DNA of 64,000 bases from positions 248,001 to 312,000 of the forward strand of contig JBAJFE010000020.1 in the NCBI GenBank assembly GCA_037903355.1. Reading direction: 5' to 3'. The DNA is from Trichuris trichiura (taxonomy: Eukaryota; Nematoda; Enoplea; Trichinellida; Trichuridae). The stretch's first letter is position 1. Each line of letters opens with the position of its first letter. The notes beneath the pieces were generated by a model. That model was given only the letters and a program-made list of their open reading frames with translations. It was not told the DNA's origin and made no database searches. Below, piece by piece: positions 36,604 to 47,445 of this stretch. Made by a program: the position numbers and the translations under genes.

Positions 36604-37747
36604 TATCTCCAGTATTAGCAGAAATATTATGGAAAGCTTTGAAAGACAGATGTTCGCAACGGTAGACAGACACATAGCTCCACGCCTTTTCAAAAGGTAC
36701 GTAGACGACATATTCGTAATTATTAAAGCTGGAAAGGAAGAGCAATTTTTGCAATTCCTCAACAACATCCGCCTGAACCAAATCGTTTTCACAATGGAAA
36801 AAGAAGACAACAACACCCTACCCTTTCAAGACGCTTTAATTATTCGCACAAACGATGGGCTAAAAACCAGAGTATATAGAAAACCCACGCACACGGATCA
36901 GTACCTCAACTTTTCATCACATCACCTCAGATCAGTAATGCGTGGTATCCTCTCCGGAATGATTGACCGAGCAATCAAATTATGCAGTCCTGAATATCTT
37001 CAACCAGAGTTCAACCACATTCGAAAAAGTTTCTACAAGAACGGATATCCCAGGTCCTTTATTAGCCAAGTATTCAACTACAAGCTTCGCAAACGTGAAT
37101 CTAGTGCAGAAAACGCTTCGCACCAGCCTTGCTTAGTTATTCCCTATGTGGCAAGCTTAGGAGAAAAAATTACCCGGCTAGGAAGAACGTTAAGTTTCAC
37201 AGTCTTCTTCAAGAGCTCCCCTAACCTCAGATCAATTCTTCGCTCGGACAAAACAAAAATCCCAACAAACAAGAAGACAGGATTAGTATACGCAGTCGAA
37301 TGCTCTTGCTCAGGAATTTATATTGGCGAAACGGGGAACACTTTAGAACATAGATTTAATGAACATTTAAAAAAGCTTGCAAGTTACAACAATGCGAAGG
37401 CCATGCTCAATAGCAGTGGCAATGGAACTACGCAAAGAGGAAGACCAATTTTAAACCCGATAATCACCATGGAAAAAGCCAAACAAGCCTCTGCTGTGGC
37501 AGAACATGCCACACAATGTAACCAAACGCTCAACCCAAAAGTCTTATGCTATGAAAAGAACCTACGATTAAGAAGAATCAATGAAGCCCTTTACATAAGA
37601 CACAACCTCGCATACAACCGCGACCAAGGAGCAGATGTAAGTGAAATTTGGACAAATATAGTGACGCGTTACGACTGCTGCTCCATGATTGGACGTGATA
37701 CAAGAACACATGGAGCAAGTGAAAGAAGAAATAATCACCTCACATGA
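36578..37747 (+). pseudogene. PLE reverse transcriptase (partial) with GIY-YIG endonuclease
   Basis: 389 codons; genuine PLE coding begins soon after the arm junction (about 36604) and includes the RT catalytic motif RLFKRYVDDIFVI, the DGLKTRVYRKPTHTDQY thumb-side motif, FFKSSPNLRS, then GLVYAVECSCSGIYIGETG and EHRFNEHLKK of the GIY-YIG nuclease. Motifs A and B of the RT (DVxxLFTSIP, PMGSPLSP) are missing, so it is a 5'-truncated copy. In the family the endonuclease nicks target DNA and the RT primes from it. The remaining frame is intact to its stop at 37745-37747. Confidence 0.85.
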
Positions 37748-37887
37748 AAAAATGCGAAAAACGGACAAATTACATACCATACAAACAGAAGACCACCAAC
37801 AGAGAACTTTAAAACACCCGCTTTAAACCATGAAAACGACAGAAGACTCAAGTCACGCGCACAAGTTACATCCATAACTCACAACCG

Positions 37888-37920
37888 CTGAAGACGGGTC
37901 TCGGTCGACCTGAAAGCTCC
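37888..37920 (+). ncRNA. Hammerhead-like motif, element A right arm
   Basis: CTGAAGA, stem GGGTC with loop TCGGTC and GACCT, GAAA, GCTCC; mirror image of the left-arm motif. Confidence 0.55.
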
Positions 37921-37989
37921 GGAATTATTTAACACATTAAACGGGAATAATTCCCTAATAAAACGTTTGCATTATATTCACATAGTTTT

Positions 37990-38660
37990 TTAAACCGTCC
38001 GTTGTTTAGTCAACCCGCAGATTCGATCGGTTATCTAACCCCAAGTTTAGCGGGATCGGAATTGTGATGAATCAGTTTTCGTTCTTTAACAAACGAAAGC
38101 ACTAGTAAGAACATGGTTTAGCCGCTTTAAAATCCAAAGAGGAATTATGACAGGTAAGCCGTTAGAAATGCAAGTATGAAATCAAAACTACATAACAAAT
38201 GGTTCTTTTAAAATTAACATGTTTTGTGCGAGAATGTTGTGCAGCATAAACCATATGGAGACGTCCATTAGACTAATCCTGTTTTCAACTGTAGCTGTCC
38301 CTTAGCTTAAACGTGCATAGATTGCTTACTTGATTTTCTAAGAGAACCATTTAAGTTTTGCCGCATCAGTTCGTTGGGGTGTAAACTTCCGCATTGCCAA
38401 ACTAAAAGACTACAAAATATCACAAATACTGGAAAATGGCAATTGTGTATGGGGTAATCCTCGAGCTGAAAACGAAGTGGTGACAGTTTTAATGATTTAA
38501 GAAAGCCGCTTTCCCATTTTGATTTGATAAATGGAGTTTGCTGAGTCTACACGAGCATTATGTGTGGGTGAAATAAAAGTAAAATATGCAAAATAGAGCA
38601 GCCGATTTGTACGATGAAAAGCAAATTAAACTGCTTAAATGTTCACCCGTCGATAGCTTA
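37990..38660. other. Diverged flank of the fourth peptide gene
   Basis: No gene. Around 38525-38560 a TTTGCTGAGTC...ACGAGCATTATG stretch resembles R1 at about 4885-4905, suggesting the A4 gene carries old duplication flank. Confidence 0.4.
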
Positions 38661-38665
38661 CGAAG

Positions 38666-39209
38666 TTAAAAGGTTTTTCGGATTGCTATGAATGGTACTG
38701 CACTTGCTGGCAGACCATTGCGAACATGCTGCCATACTTTCGAAACTCCTCTTTTGACCTTTGACCAAGTCTTTTTTATCCATTTTCCAAATCCACGCTT
38801 GTATCGCTTTTTTGGCTTCATCGAGTCTCCATCAGCGCCTAGAATAGCATTTTCAATGGCCTTTGTTTGCTTAAGCAGCTTGGTGAACAGGCAACATAAG
38901 CGTATACCTGGATAACATGGGGTGTCCTTGCTCCTACCACATCTTACTTGTCCCTCAATATTTTTTGCAATCAGTCCATTTTGCGACTTGTCCTTTTGCT
39001 TTTTCTGGCCGTCAGCCAACCACTGTTCATCAATAGCGTGTAGTCCTTCACTATCTGCTTTTCTAGACGAGCGAAATGACTATACGTCTTTTATTAAATT
39101 ATTGTCATCGTTACTGCTGCAGTTTTGCTTTCTTTCGGTCACTATTAATGACAAGCGATGTTCCGCATATGGCAAGATAGCAAAGCAAGAGTTGAAAGAA
39201 CATTCCCAT
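38666..39209 (-). CDS. Diverged secreted cationic antimicrobial-like peptide precursor A4
   Basis: Exon 1 (39209-39115) encodes a hydrophobic signal peptide (MGMFFQLLLCYLAICGTS); a 52-nt GT-AG intron in phase 2, as in A1-A3, leads to exon 2 starting at 39062. From there the frame is open to the stop at 38666 (163 residues if unspliced). The acceptor of the paralogues' second intron is still visible (TTATCCAG) but splicing from the nearest donor (GTAAGATG) would shift the frame, so either the former intron is now read through or an unusual donor is used. The C-terminal peptide follows KKRYKR: GFGKWIKKTWSKVKRGVSKV..., basic and amphipathic, with a longer hydrophobic tail. The prosegment is basic here rather than acidic. 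Identification rests on the shared signal/intron phase and the GFGKWIKK motif. Confidence 0.68.
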
Positions 39210-39246
39210 TGCACTGCGTTGCTTTTCGTTGCGCTTAAGCTGCTGA

Positions 39247-39253
39247 TTTTATA
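39247..39253 (-). promoter_or_regulatory. TATA box of A4
   Basis: Minus-strand TATAAAA 38-44 bp upstream of the A4 start codon. No CRE palindrome nearby. Confidence 0.5.
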
Positions 39254-39259
39254 GGAACG

Positions 39260-40796
39260 CTAAGCTGCTGTTGCTAATGATTTATTTAAGCACGAGCCCG
39301 TCGTAGTAGCGAAGCTAGTTTTTAATGGCAATACCTCTAACTTCGACAGCCATAATGCTAACCTTGTTATCGGAAAATAAGAATGAAGCCGTTTATTTCA
39401 AACGTTGGTTAGTTGCTGTCCGCGTAATCACATTCGAGCTTTCTGAACGAAGGCAGGTGTTTCTTGACTAATGTTTAAGCAGTTACCGGATCTTTAGAAG
39501 CAACTTTAGTTTTCCTAAAAACGTGCTCTTTTTCCTTGAAGCAACATATCAAAAGGGGAAACAGTTGTGTTGGTCGGGCATGGAACAGCGGTTTGATAGT
39601 TCTCTGCACGCAATGCGAAGATGTTTGCAGAATTTTCTTAATTAAGCATTCACATTTCATCCATTCATTCAGCGTCTTTCACAATTGGTATTTGCAAATG
39701 CGTTAGCTTCCAATAAAGTTATACCGAGTTCCGAAGTTGATTCAGCTTATTTTATTATCGCTATTTGTAAATATGTTGATATCAAAGAAATCTGATTGTA
39801 AGAAGCCTAAAAATTTCTTTGCGTCCATACATTATAATTTCTCAGGACAAACGACTGCGCCTATTTATATTAAAACACCTGATAATGCTTGTAGTTGAAT
39901 ATAATTATTAATAGGTGCTCTGTTCTGGCCATAGCTCCTCTGCTAAAAAATGCCGTCTACATAACGGGGAAAGTAATGTTATCAAAACAATTTCCCCCGT
40001 ACGCCCGTGATTCAGATTGCCAAATGGATGCTTGGTAGTATACACAATCATTGACGATTAAATCTCGAGCTTTAGGCGTTTTGATGGTTTCAACAGCCAC
40101 CTAAATTGGCCATCATTGCTTTTGGCAGCTGACTACATCCCAGGAAGAAAAACTATGATGTTTGTTTTCGGGAAAATGTTCGACGTTCAAATATTGCAAA
40201 CGCAAAATGAGGCCTTGTTTTGAGGATAAATTGGTCATCTGAATGATTGCCCAACTTGGGAAACTGAAAAACAAGAAGCAAGCCGTCGAACAAGCCTAAC
40301 CAAAATTCAGTTATCTAGCGAACAAGCAGAGGCAAAAAGGCTGCCTGCTTTATTGTCAGGAGTTTTTTGACTCAAGATTAAAGCTCATTCAATGCGAAAG
40401 TGCGCTAACGTTTAAGAAGACATCTCACGTCTGTCGTATTGTGTTTAAAATGTGTAGAGTCTTTTAGCTTCGAGATTAAAAGTTGATTATAAAAAGCGTT
40501 TTATAATAATTGGGCCGTTGTAAATTATGTAGGCATTAGTAAATTAGGTACGTTTCTGAACATTTCTGCGTCCCCTGCGAAGTCGCCAAGTTGCAAGGAA
40601 GTGAAATTACTTGTCTGAGTATGATGATTTAAAGTACCAGTTGCTCATCTCAAGGTTTAGCTATGATTCCCTCCATTTAGTCTTTGGCAGCAAGAAACAA
40701 AGATTAAAAACGCAGTACATATGCTTAATTCAAACCAAATAATTAATCACTGGTGAGCGATGATGCTAATCTCATGGTAGCCATCTGAATAATACA
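39260..40796. other. AT-rich spacer
   Basis: No frame longer than about 60 codons and nothing recognised. Confidence 0.4.
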
Positions 40797-40862
40797 TACT
40801 GAACTATTATTTTCATAAAGTTTTGTTACGGACTCCCCGTTTTTTCTGAAGCTTTTACTTGC

Positions 40863-40897
40863 GAAGCTTTCGTCCCGCCACCATGGGCCGTCATCAG
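40863..40897 (-). ncRNA. Hammerhead-like motif, element D left arm
   Basis: Minus strand: CTGATGA, a GC-rich stem-loop, then CGAAAGCTTCG. This copy has the most common hammerhead core spelling (CUGAUGA). Confidence 0.5.
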
Positions 40898-41481
40898 CGC
40901 AACGAATGAACAAACAAATTTTAACAAAAACATTTTGCCTTCACCAGGATTGGCTGGCGAGGCGCTCTTCCGTATTACTGACCGACGTGGGTTCCTATCG
41001 AGTCGACCTTGACTCATCGAGGTTGACTCCACGTGGCCGGTGTCACTTCAGGGCAGCCATCACGCAGCCGTCTCCGGTGAAAGCACAACATAAAATGGCG
41101 GGGAAACCGACGAAACAGTCATTGTGGACAAGGTTGAAACATTGAAATTTAAACCGTTAACTCCACCTCCCTTAATTTTCTTTCTTATTTTCTTTTTTCT
41201 CCGTTTTATTCTTCTTTTTTTGCTTACTTTTTTTACCACAGCCATGTGGTAGCCATTGTGCTCCGTTTGCACTTGGTTTGTTGTGTTGTGCTTTCACTGG
41301 AAACGACTGCGTGATGGCTGCTCTGAAGTTACACCAGCCACGTGGAGTCAACCTCGATGAGTCAGGGTCGACTGGACAGGAACCCATGTCGGTCGGTAAA
41401 ACGGAAGGGCGCCTCACCTGCCAATCCTAGTGAAGGCAAGGAGATGTTTTTTGTTAATATTTGTTTGTTCGTTCGTTGCGC

Positions 41482-41517
41482 TGACGACGGACCATGGTCG
41501 CGAGCCGAAAGCTTCGC
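41482..41517 (+). ncRNA. Hammerhead-like motif, element D right arm
   Basis: CTGACGA, CGG...CCG closing a stem-loop containing ACCATGGT, then GAAAGCTTCG. Position 7 of the core is C here and T in the left arm, the one position that is free in hammerheads. Confidence 0.5.
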
Positions 41518-41616
41518 AGGTAAAAGTTTCAGAAAAAACTGAAAGTCCGTAACAAAGCTTTATGAAAAAACTGAAATCCTGTTAAAGAAGAAGTGAAAAT
41601 CAGTACTGAACTATTA

Positions 41617-42140
41617 ATACTGATAGTAATGTAAGGATGGATTGTACAAGCAAATTGGATGTGCTCACAATTCAACAAATAGTGCATATTTCATGCGCTA
41701 ATTAGAAGAGGGTAAAAGGAACTATAAAAATTATGACAGCGAAACAGCAGTGAAAATTTTTGGAAGTAGACCGTATCAGCTGAGTACTAATATAGAGCTA
41801 ATAGGAAAATTATACGTTCTTTCTTGGCGTGTTTAAGTCAGAAGTTCTTTGGAATTCTTTGAAGTGTTAGAGAGCACTTTGTTTGACGTTCCTGTTTATG
41901 CATAGCAGATAAAAACGTCAGCTATGTTATCCTGACGATTTCCAAGGAACAGACATTTTTCGGAAGGTCCTTGTACTGTTCTGACTGCTCATTCGTCATT
42001 TGGCAGTCTTAGGGGTTTCGCGGTTAGAAATACTGGATATATCAGAAATCAGACTGTTTCAAAGAAGTTGGAATGAACCTGTACTACTGAATTAGAAAAG
42101 ATCTTTTAGTCCGTTTCCAAAAGCTTGAGGCCTACACGTA
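41617..42140. other. Spacer without recognisable gene
   Basis: Nothing beyond short frames. Confidence 0.35.
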
Positions 42141-42142
42141 TA

Positions 42143-43157
42143 CAGTTGGCTCTCGTTATCCGCGGTTAATTCGTGCAAAATGTTGAGGTTTTACCGCGTT
42201 AAGCTGGATCCGCGTTGTATAAGATACCCTATGAAAAAGGCTAAATAGCTTATATTCTAGCTGCGTATTTCGTCCTGTCCCCTTGAGTTCCCTCCGCAAC
42301 GGTTACCATACCTACTGATCCTTCGAAGCTTGGTACTAGAGAACCCAGCTACAAGATAATGACATCAGTGAGACTGTGCTTGTCCAATGGGGCCAGCGAT
42401 CAGAGTTCGGTTCGTTAGATACAAGAAAGGATAAAAGTAAGATGCTCTTTCTTTACCCGCCTGGGAAACGCCTTGCTTTAATGAGCTAAGCGATGTATTG
42501 GTGCGCGGAATATGTACAGCGCAGGGGAAATATAAAATACATAGGCGCATTTAAGCAAAAATAGTGAACATCACACAGAACACAACATAGAGCAAAACAT
42601 CTACGGCAAAAACGTTTAGAGCATCATGAATCAGTTTACCCACTTTCTGTAAGTCGGCGCAGATCTCCTGAAGAACGGCCAGTCCTAAGGTTTTATGAGA
42701 ACATGTTGGTAGCAAAACTTCTCGCCTTAAAATGTTAGTCTTCGCAGCTGCTGGAGTTTTATTTAAAAACATTGTTATAGGGAGCTGTATCTGCCTTTTC
42801 TTCGCTTTATCGAATAAATCCTGTAGCGGCTTTAACGAAACCGTTATTCTTCGTAGAACCATGATGCCACGTTCCATGGATGGATCGTAGTCAGCAATCA
42901 TATCCTTTAGGACCTGCGCTTGCCGGAAAATACTGGCAAGCTTTTGCAGCGTTTAACTCGACGGTGTTTAAGCTCCTGTATTTTCCGGGCAGCGTCGTCG
43001 TCGTCGCTGCCCGTAGGTGATTGCATCACTTCCTCGAATTCTTCGTTGTTGAACGGTTCTTCTCATTCTTCTATGCGCTCCCTGATATCTTCTTCTACCG
43101 TGTCGGAGAAACCTTCACCTCTCAACTCGTTGTCAAAATTCACTATGTCCATAGCCT
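42143..43157 (-). mobile_element. Tigger/pogo element fragment, left copy
   Basis: Begins at 42143 with a Tigger-type terminus (CAGTTGGCTCTCGTTATCCG) after TA. On the minus strand it contains an acidic stretch rich in Glu/Asp and then the transposase C-terminal tail (DYDPSMERGIMVLRR, KAKKRQIQLPITMF) like that of TIGD/jerky proteins. The DDE core is missing. It is an inverted partner of 44716-45297. Confidence 0.65.
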
Positions 43158-43216
43158 TCTCATCGATATATATATAGTATATAGATATATATATAGCCAC
43201 TATATATATATATATA
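43158..43216. repeat. AT microsatellite
   Basis: Alternating TA runs, interrupted near 43178 and 43196, directly beside the Tigger terminus at 43217, whose target is TA. Confidence 0.8.
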
Positions 43217-44708
43217 CAGTAGGCCCTCGTTATACGCGGTCTTTTTATTCGCGGATTTGACTCAACGCGGTTTGTCTTTAGAAAACAATGACTTAATTTT
43301 TAGCAGAGATTGACGAACCGCTGCTGAACATGATAGCAGCGCAGTATTCTTTTTTGTGTATGTAGTGGTAGGGTTTCATGACGCGGCCTGAGAAAATGTT
43401 TTTTTCTATTCTTATGTCTTCTCAACCCAGCGCGTAATGCTAATACCTCGTGTTACGCCAATGAGCTACACTCACTTGTTGCTTTTAGTTTCTCATTGCC
43501 CCAAATTAAGCCTAGGTGTCTCATGCTATTGTAAGTCAATTTCTTAAATCATAAGGGCTTATGAATAGTAATCAACTTCCTTACCCATAGAAGCAGTTAA
43601 GTTTTCAATATTGACTGTCTCAGAAAGGCTGCATAAGTTTTCTGAAGAAACATTGTAAGATCGCTTAATGCAGCAAAGTTTTAAATTTGCTTAAGCTAAT
43701 TGCCTGCTTGATGGATTAAGAAGTCCGTTAACAACAGCAAAGATTGAAAATGGTAACAGCACAGCTTAGTCTACTGAACTTGAAATGTCGTTTGTGTGCA
43801 ACAATTTTAAGTAAAAAAAATGCAATTTGCAGCATAGTTTAAACACTTCTATTAGTGAAAAGTGCAAATCGATGTCAGAATCGTCACCCCATTATGTTCA
43901 TCCAAGATAGTCGTTGCTCAATACTGACAGCTGCTAAACGACCTGGGTTTTAATTGTTGAAGATTGAGAAGGCTGAGAGAAGAATTTTATGCTTAGGTGA
44001 CAATAGAAGATGGTTGCCTCAAAGCTTCCGGAACGCTTTTGCTTCTGCAGCCAGCAGAAGTTAATTAACTTTCAACATAGGCCTTTCGGATCACCAGTGA
44101 CTTATCATCAGCATGAACTCTGCCACTCAGCGGAAAAGGTCATGCCGCCTGAAAAATCTTCTACCTAGCCAACATTCAAGTAAAAGATAACATAGCTGAT
44201 GTGAAGGTGCAAGCAACGATTGTTGTTAAAGACGAACTGGAATCAATGGTGCCAGCTGAGGTTCAGAGATTTTACTTTTCGCTTACATCATTGAAACAGT
44301 TTCTTTGTAAGGAACTGTAGTAGTTCATGCGGAGTACGCAGTCTTTATTGTTACGATGTTGTCCGTAGCTTCGTGCTAACTTTGTTTATACTGAAATAGC
44401 AGGGCAATACCGTAACAATAAAAGCCTGTATATTTCGCGTACAGCTGAAACAGTGTATTCTGAAAGTAATTCGCATTCCAATATATTTTTGGATAGTTGA
44501 ATGTCATTGTTTTCTTTAATATGTTCTTCACTAAACTATTTATTTAACACTAATTGATATTAGTAACTACGAGCAATTTCGTGTCTATTTGTAGTGTACA
44601 CGAGAAAGCGCGCATGTTATTTACAAAGGATTCTATATCTTGCGCAGGGGACTCGACTTTACGCGGAAAGTCCTGGAACCAAAAACCGCGAATAACGAGG
44701 GCCTACTG
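43217..44708. mobile_element. Non-autonomous Tigger/pogo element, 1492 bp
   Basis: Ends CAGTAGGCCCTCGTTATACG and, inverted, CAGTAGGCCCTCGTTATTCG, with TA on both sides (43215-43216, 44709-44710). No transposase frame. A weak inverted structure at about 44335-44450 (CGTAACAATAAAAG on both sides) may be an old nested PLE-like fold-back. Confidence 0.8.
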
Positions 44709-44715
44709 TATATAT

Positions 44716-45297
44716 AGTGGACATGGACATAGTAAACTTTGACAACGAGTTGGGAGGTGAGGGTTTCCCGACACGGTAGAAGAAGATATCAGGGAACACA
44801 TTGAAGATTGTGGGGAACCGTTCAACGACGAAATCGAGGAACTGATGCAATCACCTAAGGGCAGTGACGACGACAACGACGACGACGTTATAGAAGATAG
44901 AGAAGTTCAGACACCCTCGGAGTGGACGCTGCAAAAGCTTGCCAGCATGTAACGGCAAGCGCAGGTCCTAAAGGATATGATTGCTGACTACAATCCATCC
45001 ATGGAACATGGGATCATGGTTATACGAAGAATAACGATTTCGTTGAAGCCGCTACAAGATTTATTAGATAAAGCGAAGAAAAGGCAGATACAGCTCCCTA
45101 TAACAATGTTTTTAAATAAAACTCCAGCAGCTGCGATGACTAACATTTTAAGGCGAGAAGTCTTGCTACCAACAAGTTCAAGCAACCCTAGGGCTGGCCG
45201 ATCTCCAGGGGATCTGCGCCCACCTACAGAAGGTGGGTAAACTGATTCATGATGCCGTAGACGTTTTGCTCTATGTTGATGTGTTCTGTGTGATGTT
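44716..45297 (+). mobile_element. Tigger/pogo transposase tail, right copy, cut by Copia
   Basis: Plus-strand copy of the acidic region and C-terminal tail (DYNPSMEHGIMVIRR, KAKKRQIQLPITMF), inverted relative to 42143-43157. A stop interrupts the frame (LASM then TAA near 44950). It ends exactly where the Copia 5' LTR begins; the left copy shows the uninterrupted sequence. Confidence 0.7.
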
Positions 45298-45409
45298 TGT
45301 TGGAAATATATCAACTCATACAGTACGCGTTACATATCCTACACATCACGTTAACTCTCTACTGTGTTCTCACCAATAAACGGTGTACTCTGCGTTCGAA
45401 GTTACAGCA
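45298..45409 (+). repeat. Copia 5' LTR
   Basis: 112 bp, starts TGTTGGAAATA, ends TTACAGCA, with AATAAA polyadenylation signal near 45375; differs from the 3' LTR at roughly one site in eight, so the insertion is not recent. Confidence 0.85.
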
Positions 45410-45423
45410 GGTTATGGGCCCAG
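45410..45423 (+). promoter_or_regulatory. Copia primer-binding site (half initiator tRNA type)
   Basis: GGTTATGGGCCCAG directly follows the 5' LTR; from memory this is the site used by Drosophila copia, which is primed by the 5' half of initiator Met-tRNA. Confidence 0.7.
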
Positions 45424-45551
45424 ACACCGTCGCTCTACGCAAATCTCGAAGAGTCAGTAAGACACGAAGTCGACCAGCTATTACTGGCTGCAGCGTTAAC
45501 CGTAAGTACTCTTGAATATTGTTGGTCAAAGGGTAAAGCAGTCGCGACGCG

Positions 45552-47445
45552 ATGGCTACGGTTAAAATTGTTCCTCTCGGGAAGGACAAATACGACTCGT
45601 GGAAGATGCAGGCCAAAGCATATCTTATCAAGTCGAGCTCGTGGAAATATGTTATCGGAACACTTCCAAAGCCAAAAGAAGACGGTGATGCTGTCAATGC
45701 TTGAATGGAGGACGATGCCGCCGTGCAATCGGACCTAATCCTTATTGTCTGTCCTACGCAGTTGCAATCGCTGAGCATGTGCGAAACTTCGCATGATATG
45801 TGGAAGAAGTTGGAATCTATCCATCTCTCAAAGGGTCCTGCTCGGAAGATTCAAATGTTGAAAACTCTCCTCACCAATAGGATAAAGGAAGATGACGACA
45901 TTAAGGATCATCTGACGAACTTCTTAGTTGCGTTGACAAGCTAAAGGAGATGGGCATTGTCATCGATGATGACTTACTGTCCATCATGATGCTGCTCATG
46001 TTACCCCCTAGTTACGACTCCTTTAGACAAGCGATGGAAGCTCAAAATGATCTTCCGAAGCCTGAGGCACTAAAGATCAAAATTCTGGAATCAGCGGAGT
46101 CTCAGAAGTTGACAACTGAAAGATCAGATGGATCTGATGCGTTGCTCATCAAGCGGTCTCCAGCTAAAGAAAAAAAATTTAGTGCGCAAAGGTCGGTACG
46201 CTGAAGATAAGCTCGAGAAATCTAAGAAAGTTGGGCCCTACTTTGTGTGCGGAAGAGTAGGACATAAAGCAAATCATTGTCCCGACAGGAAGACGCGCTT
46301 TACATCATTCGCGTCTGCACCTGAAGCGAGGTCATTACTGCTGACTGACGGCGAACGAGCAGCAAGCGTCGACTCGAACATGTTGAAAAACGCTTGGTGT
46401 GTTGATAGTGGAAGCACGTCGCACATGTGCTCGACGCGAGAAGCATTTGAATTCCTAACAGGATCAGCAGTCAAAAGGTTGAATCTTGCTGATAAAAGCT
46501 CAACCAGCGTGCGTGCAGTCGGTCGCGTCAAAATACAGGTTAGTGACGGGCAAAATCGTATGGATCTAAACTTGGAGAAAACTCTTCCCGTTCCAAGTTT
46601 GCGTGCAAATTTGATCTCTGTAAGCAAAGCCACAGATAGTGGCTATACCGTTGTCTTCACGAAGAGAAATGCTTATATTCTCGATGAAAAGGGAAAAAAC
46701 AGTTGTCACTGCTGACCGGCAAGAAGGACTTTATTATGTCCGTCAGACGTTTGAAGAAGCCAGAGCTATTGCTCCAACGATGACAGGGTTAAAATTGCAA
46801 ATATGGCATGAAAAATTCGGTCACTTGCATGAGTCAGCATTTAAGGAAGCGCTGCGCTCCAAGGGAATAAAAATTCCGAGCAATGAAAGGTTAGGAGCCT
46901 GTGCCGTCTGTATTGCTGGAAAGATGACGCAAACACGGTTTCCTAAGGAGCAGGCCGCTCGAATTAAAAAGCCATTTGAAATTTTATACTCTGATGTGTG
47001 TGGGCCTATGAACACGCGATCATTAGGTGGATTGTTATACTTTGCTACATTCATCGGCGATCATACGCTCTGGTGTGAAGTGCGACTTTTACGAAAGAAA
47101 TGTGATTTGTTTAATGCCTTCTGTGAAGTTAAAGCACTTTTGGAAAGGCGCAGTGGCTGCAAACTGCTAAGCCTTCAAACTGACAACGGAGGAGAGCACT
47201 GCAACACTCAATTGAAACAGTACCTTGCGGAAAATGGCATCACACATAGGCTGTCCGTGCGTAGAACTCAGCAAAACGGAGTCGCTGAGCGCAAGAACAG
47301 AACATTGGTAGAGATGGCTCGATGCATGATAATACGTTCAAAAGTTCCAATATCATCCTGGACAGAAGCTATTAGCACAGCCAACCACGTTAGAAATAGG
47401 TGTCCTTCTCGGAGCCTAAATGGCAAGTCACCATTTGAATTGTAG
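45552..47445 (+). pseudogene. Copia gag, protease and integrase (broken)
   Basis: Gag starts MATVKIVPLGKDKYDSW at 45552 and is broken by an in-frame TGA at 45702, then frameshifts near 45930, 46150 and 46690. The zinc knuckle (FVCGRVGHKANHC, about 46245) has Tyr in place of its first Cys. The protease motif VDSGSTSHMC is at about 46400. Integrase has its HHCC zinc motif (WHEKFGHLH...CAVC), then SDVCGP, QTDNGGEH and the final Glu in NGVAERKNR, so the DDE triad is present. A TAG replaces Trp in the ELWFG motif at 47443. Confidence 0.85.

Larger units (their letters stand above)
35643..37975. mobile_element. Fold-back Penelope-like element (family A)
   Basis: Left arm 35680-36603 and right arm 37052-37975 are reverse complements of about 924 bp differing at only a few positions, separated by 448 bp belonging to the right-hand copy. 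Each arm has its GIY-YIG coding end and a hammerhead-like core, then a tail with ACGGGAATAATTCC. A 37-nt one-sided tail (35643-35679) lies outside the left arm. Target duplication ATTCACGTAGTT / ATTCACATAGTT at 35631-35642 and 37976-37987 (one mismatch). High arm identity implies recent insertion or arm-to-arm conversion. The only family member with coding capacity; 5'-truncated before the reverse-transcriptase N-terminus. Confidence 0.9.
40810..41603. mobile_element. Non-coding fold-back element with PLE-like architecture (family D)
   Basis: Left arm 40810-41090 and right arm 41284-41568 are inverted copies flanking about 190 bp that includes a pyrimidine tract (about 41165-41235). Each arm has a hammerhead-like core and a GTCCGTAACAAAG-type outer motif like the coding PLEs. 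A one-sided tail of about 35 nt (41569-41603) lies right of the right arm. Target duplication TACTGAACTATTA at 40797-40809 and 41604-41616. No protein; probably mobilised by a PLE. Arms are visibly diverged, so older than the element at 35.6 kb. Confidence 0.75.
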
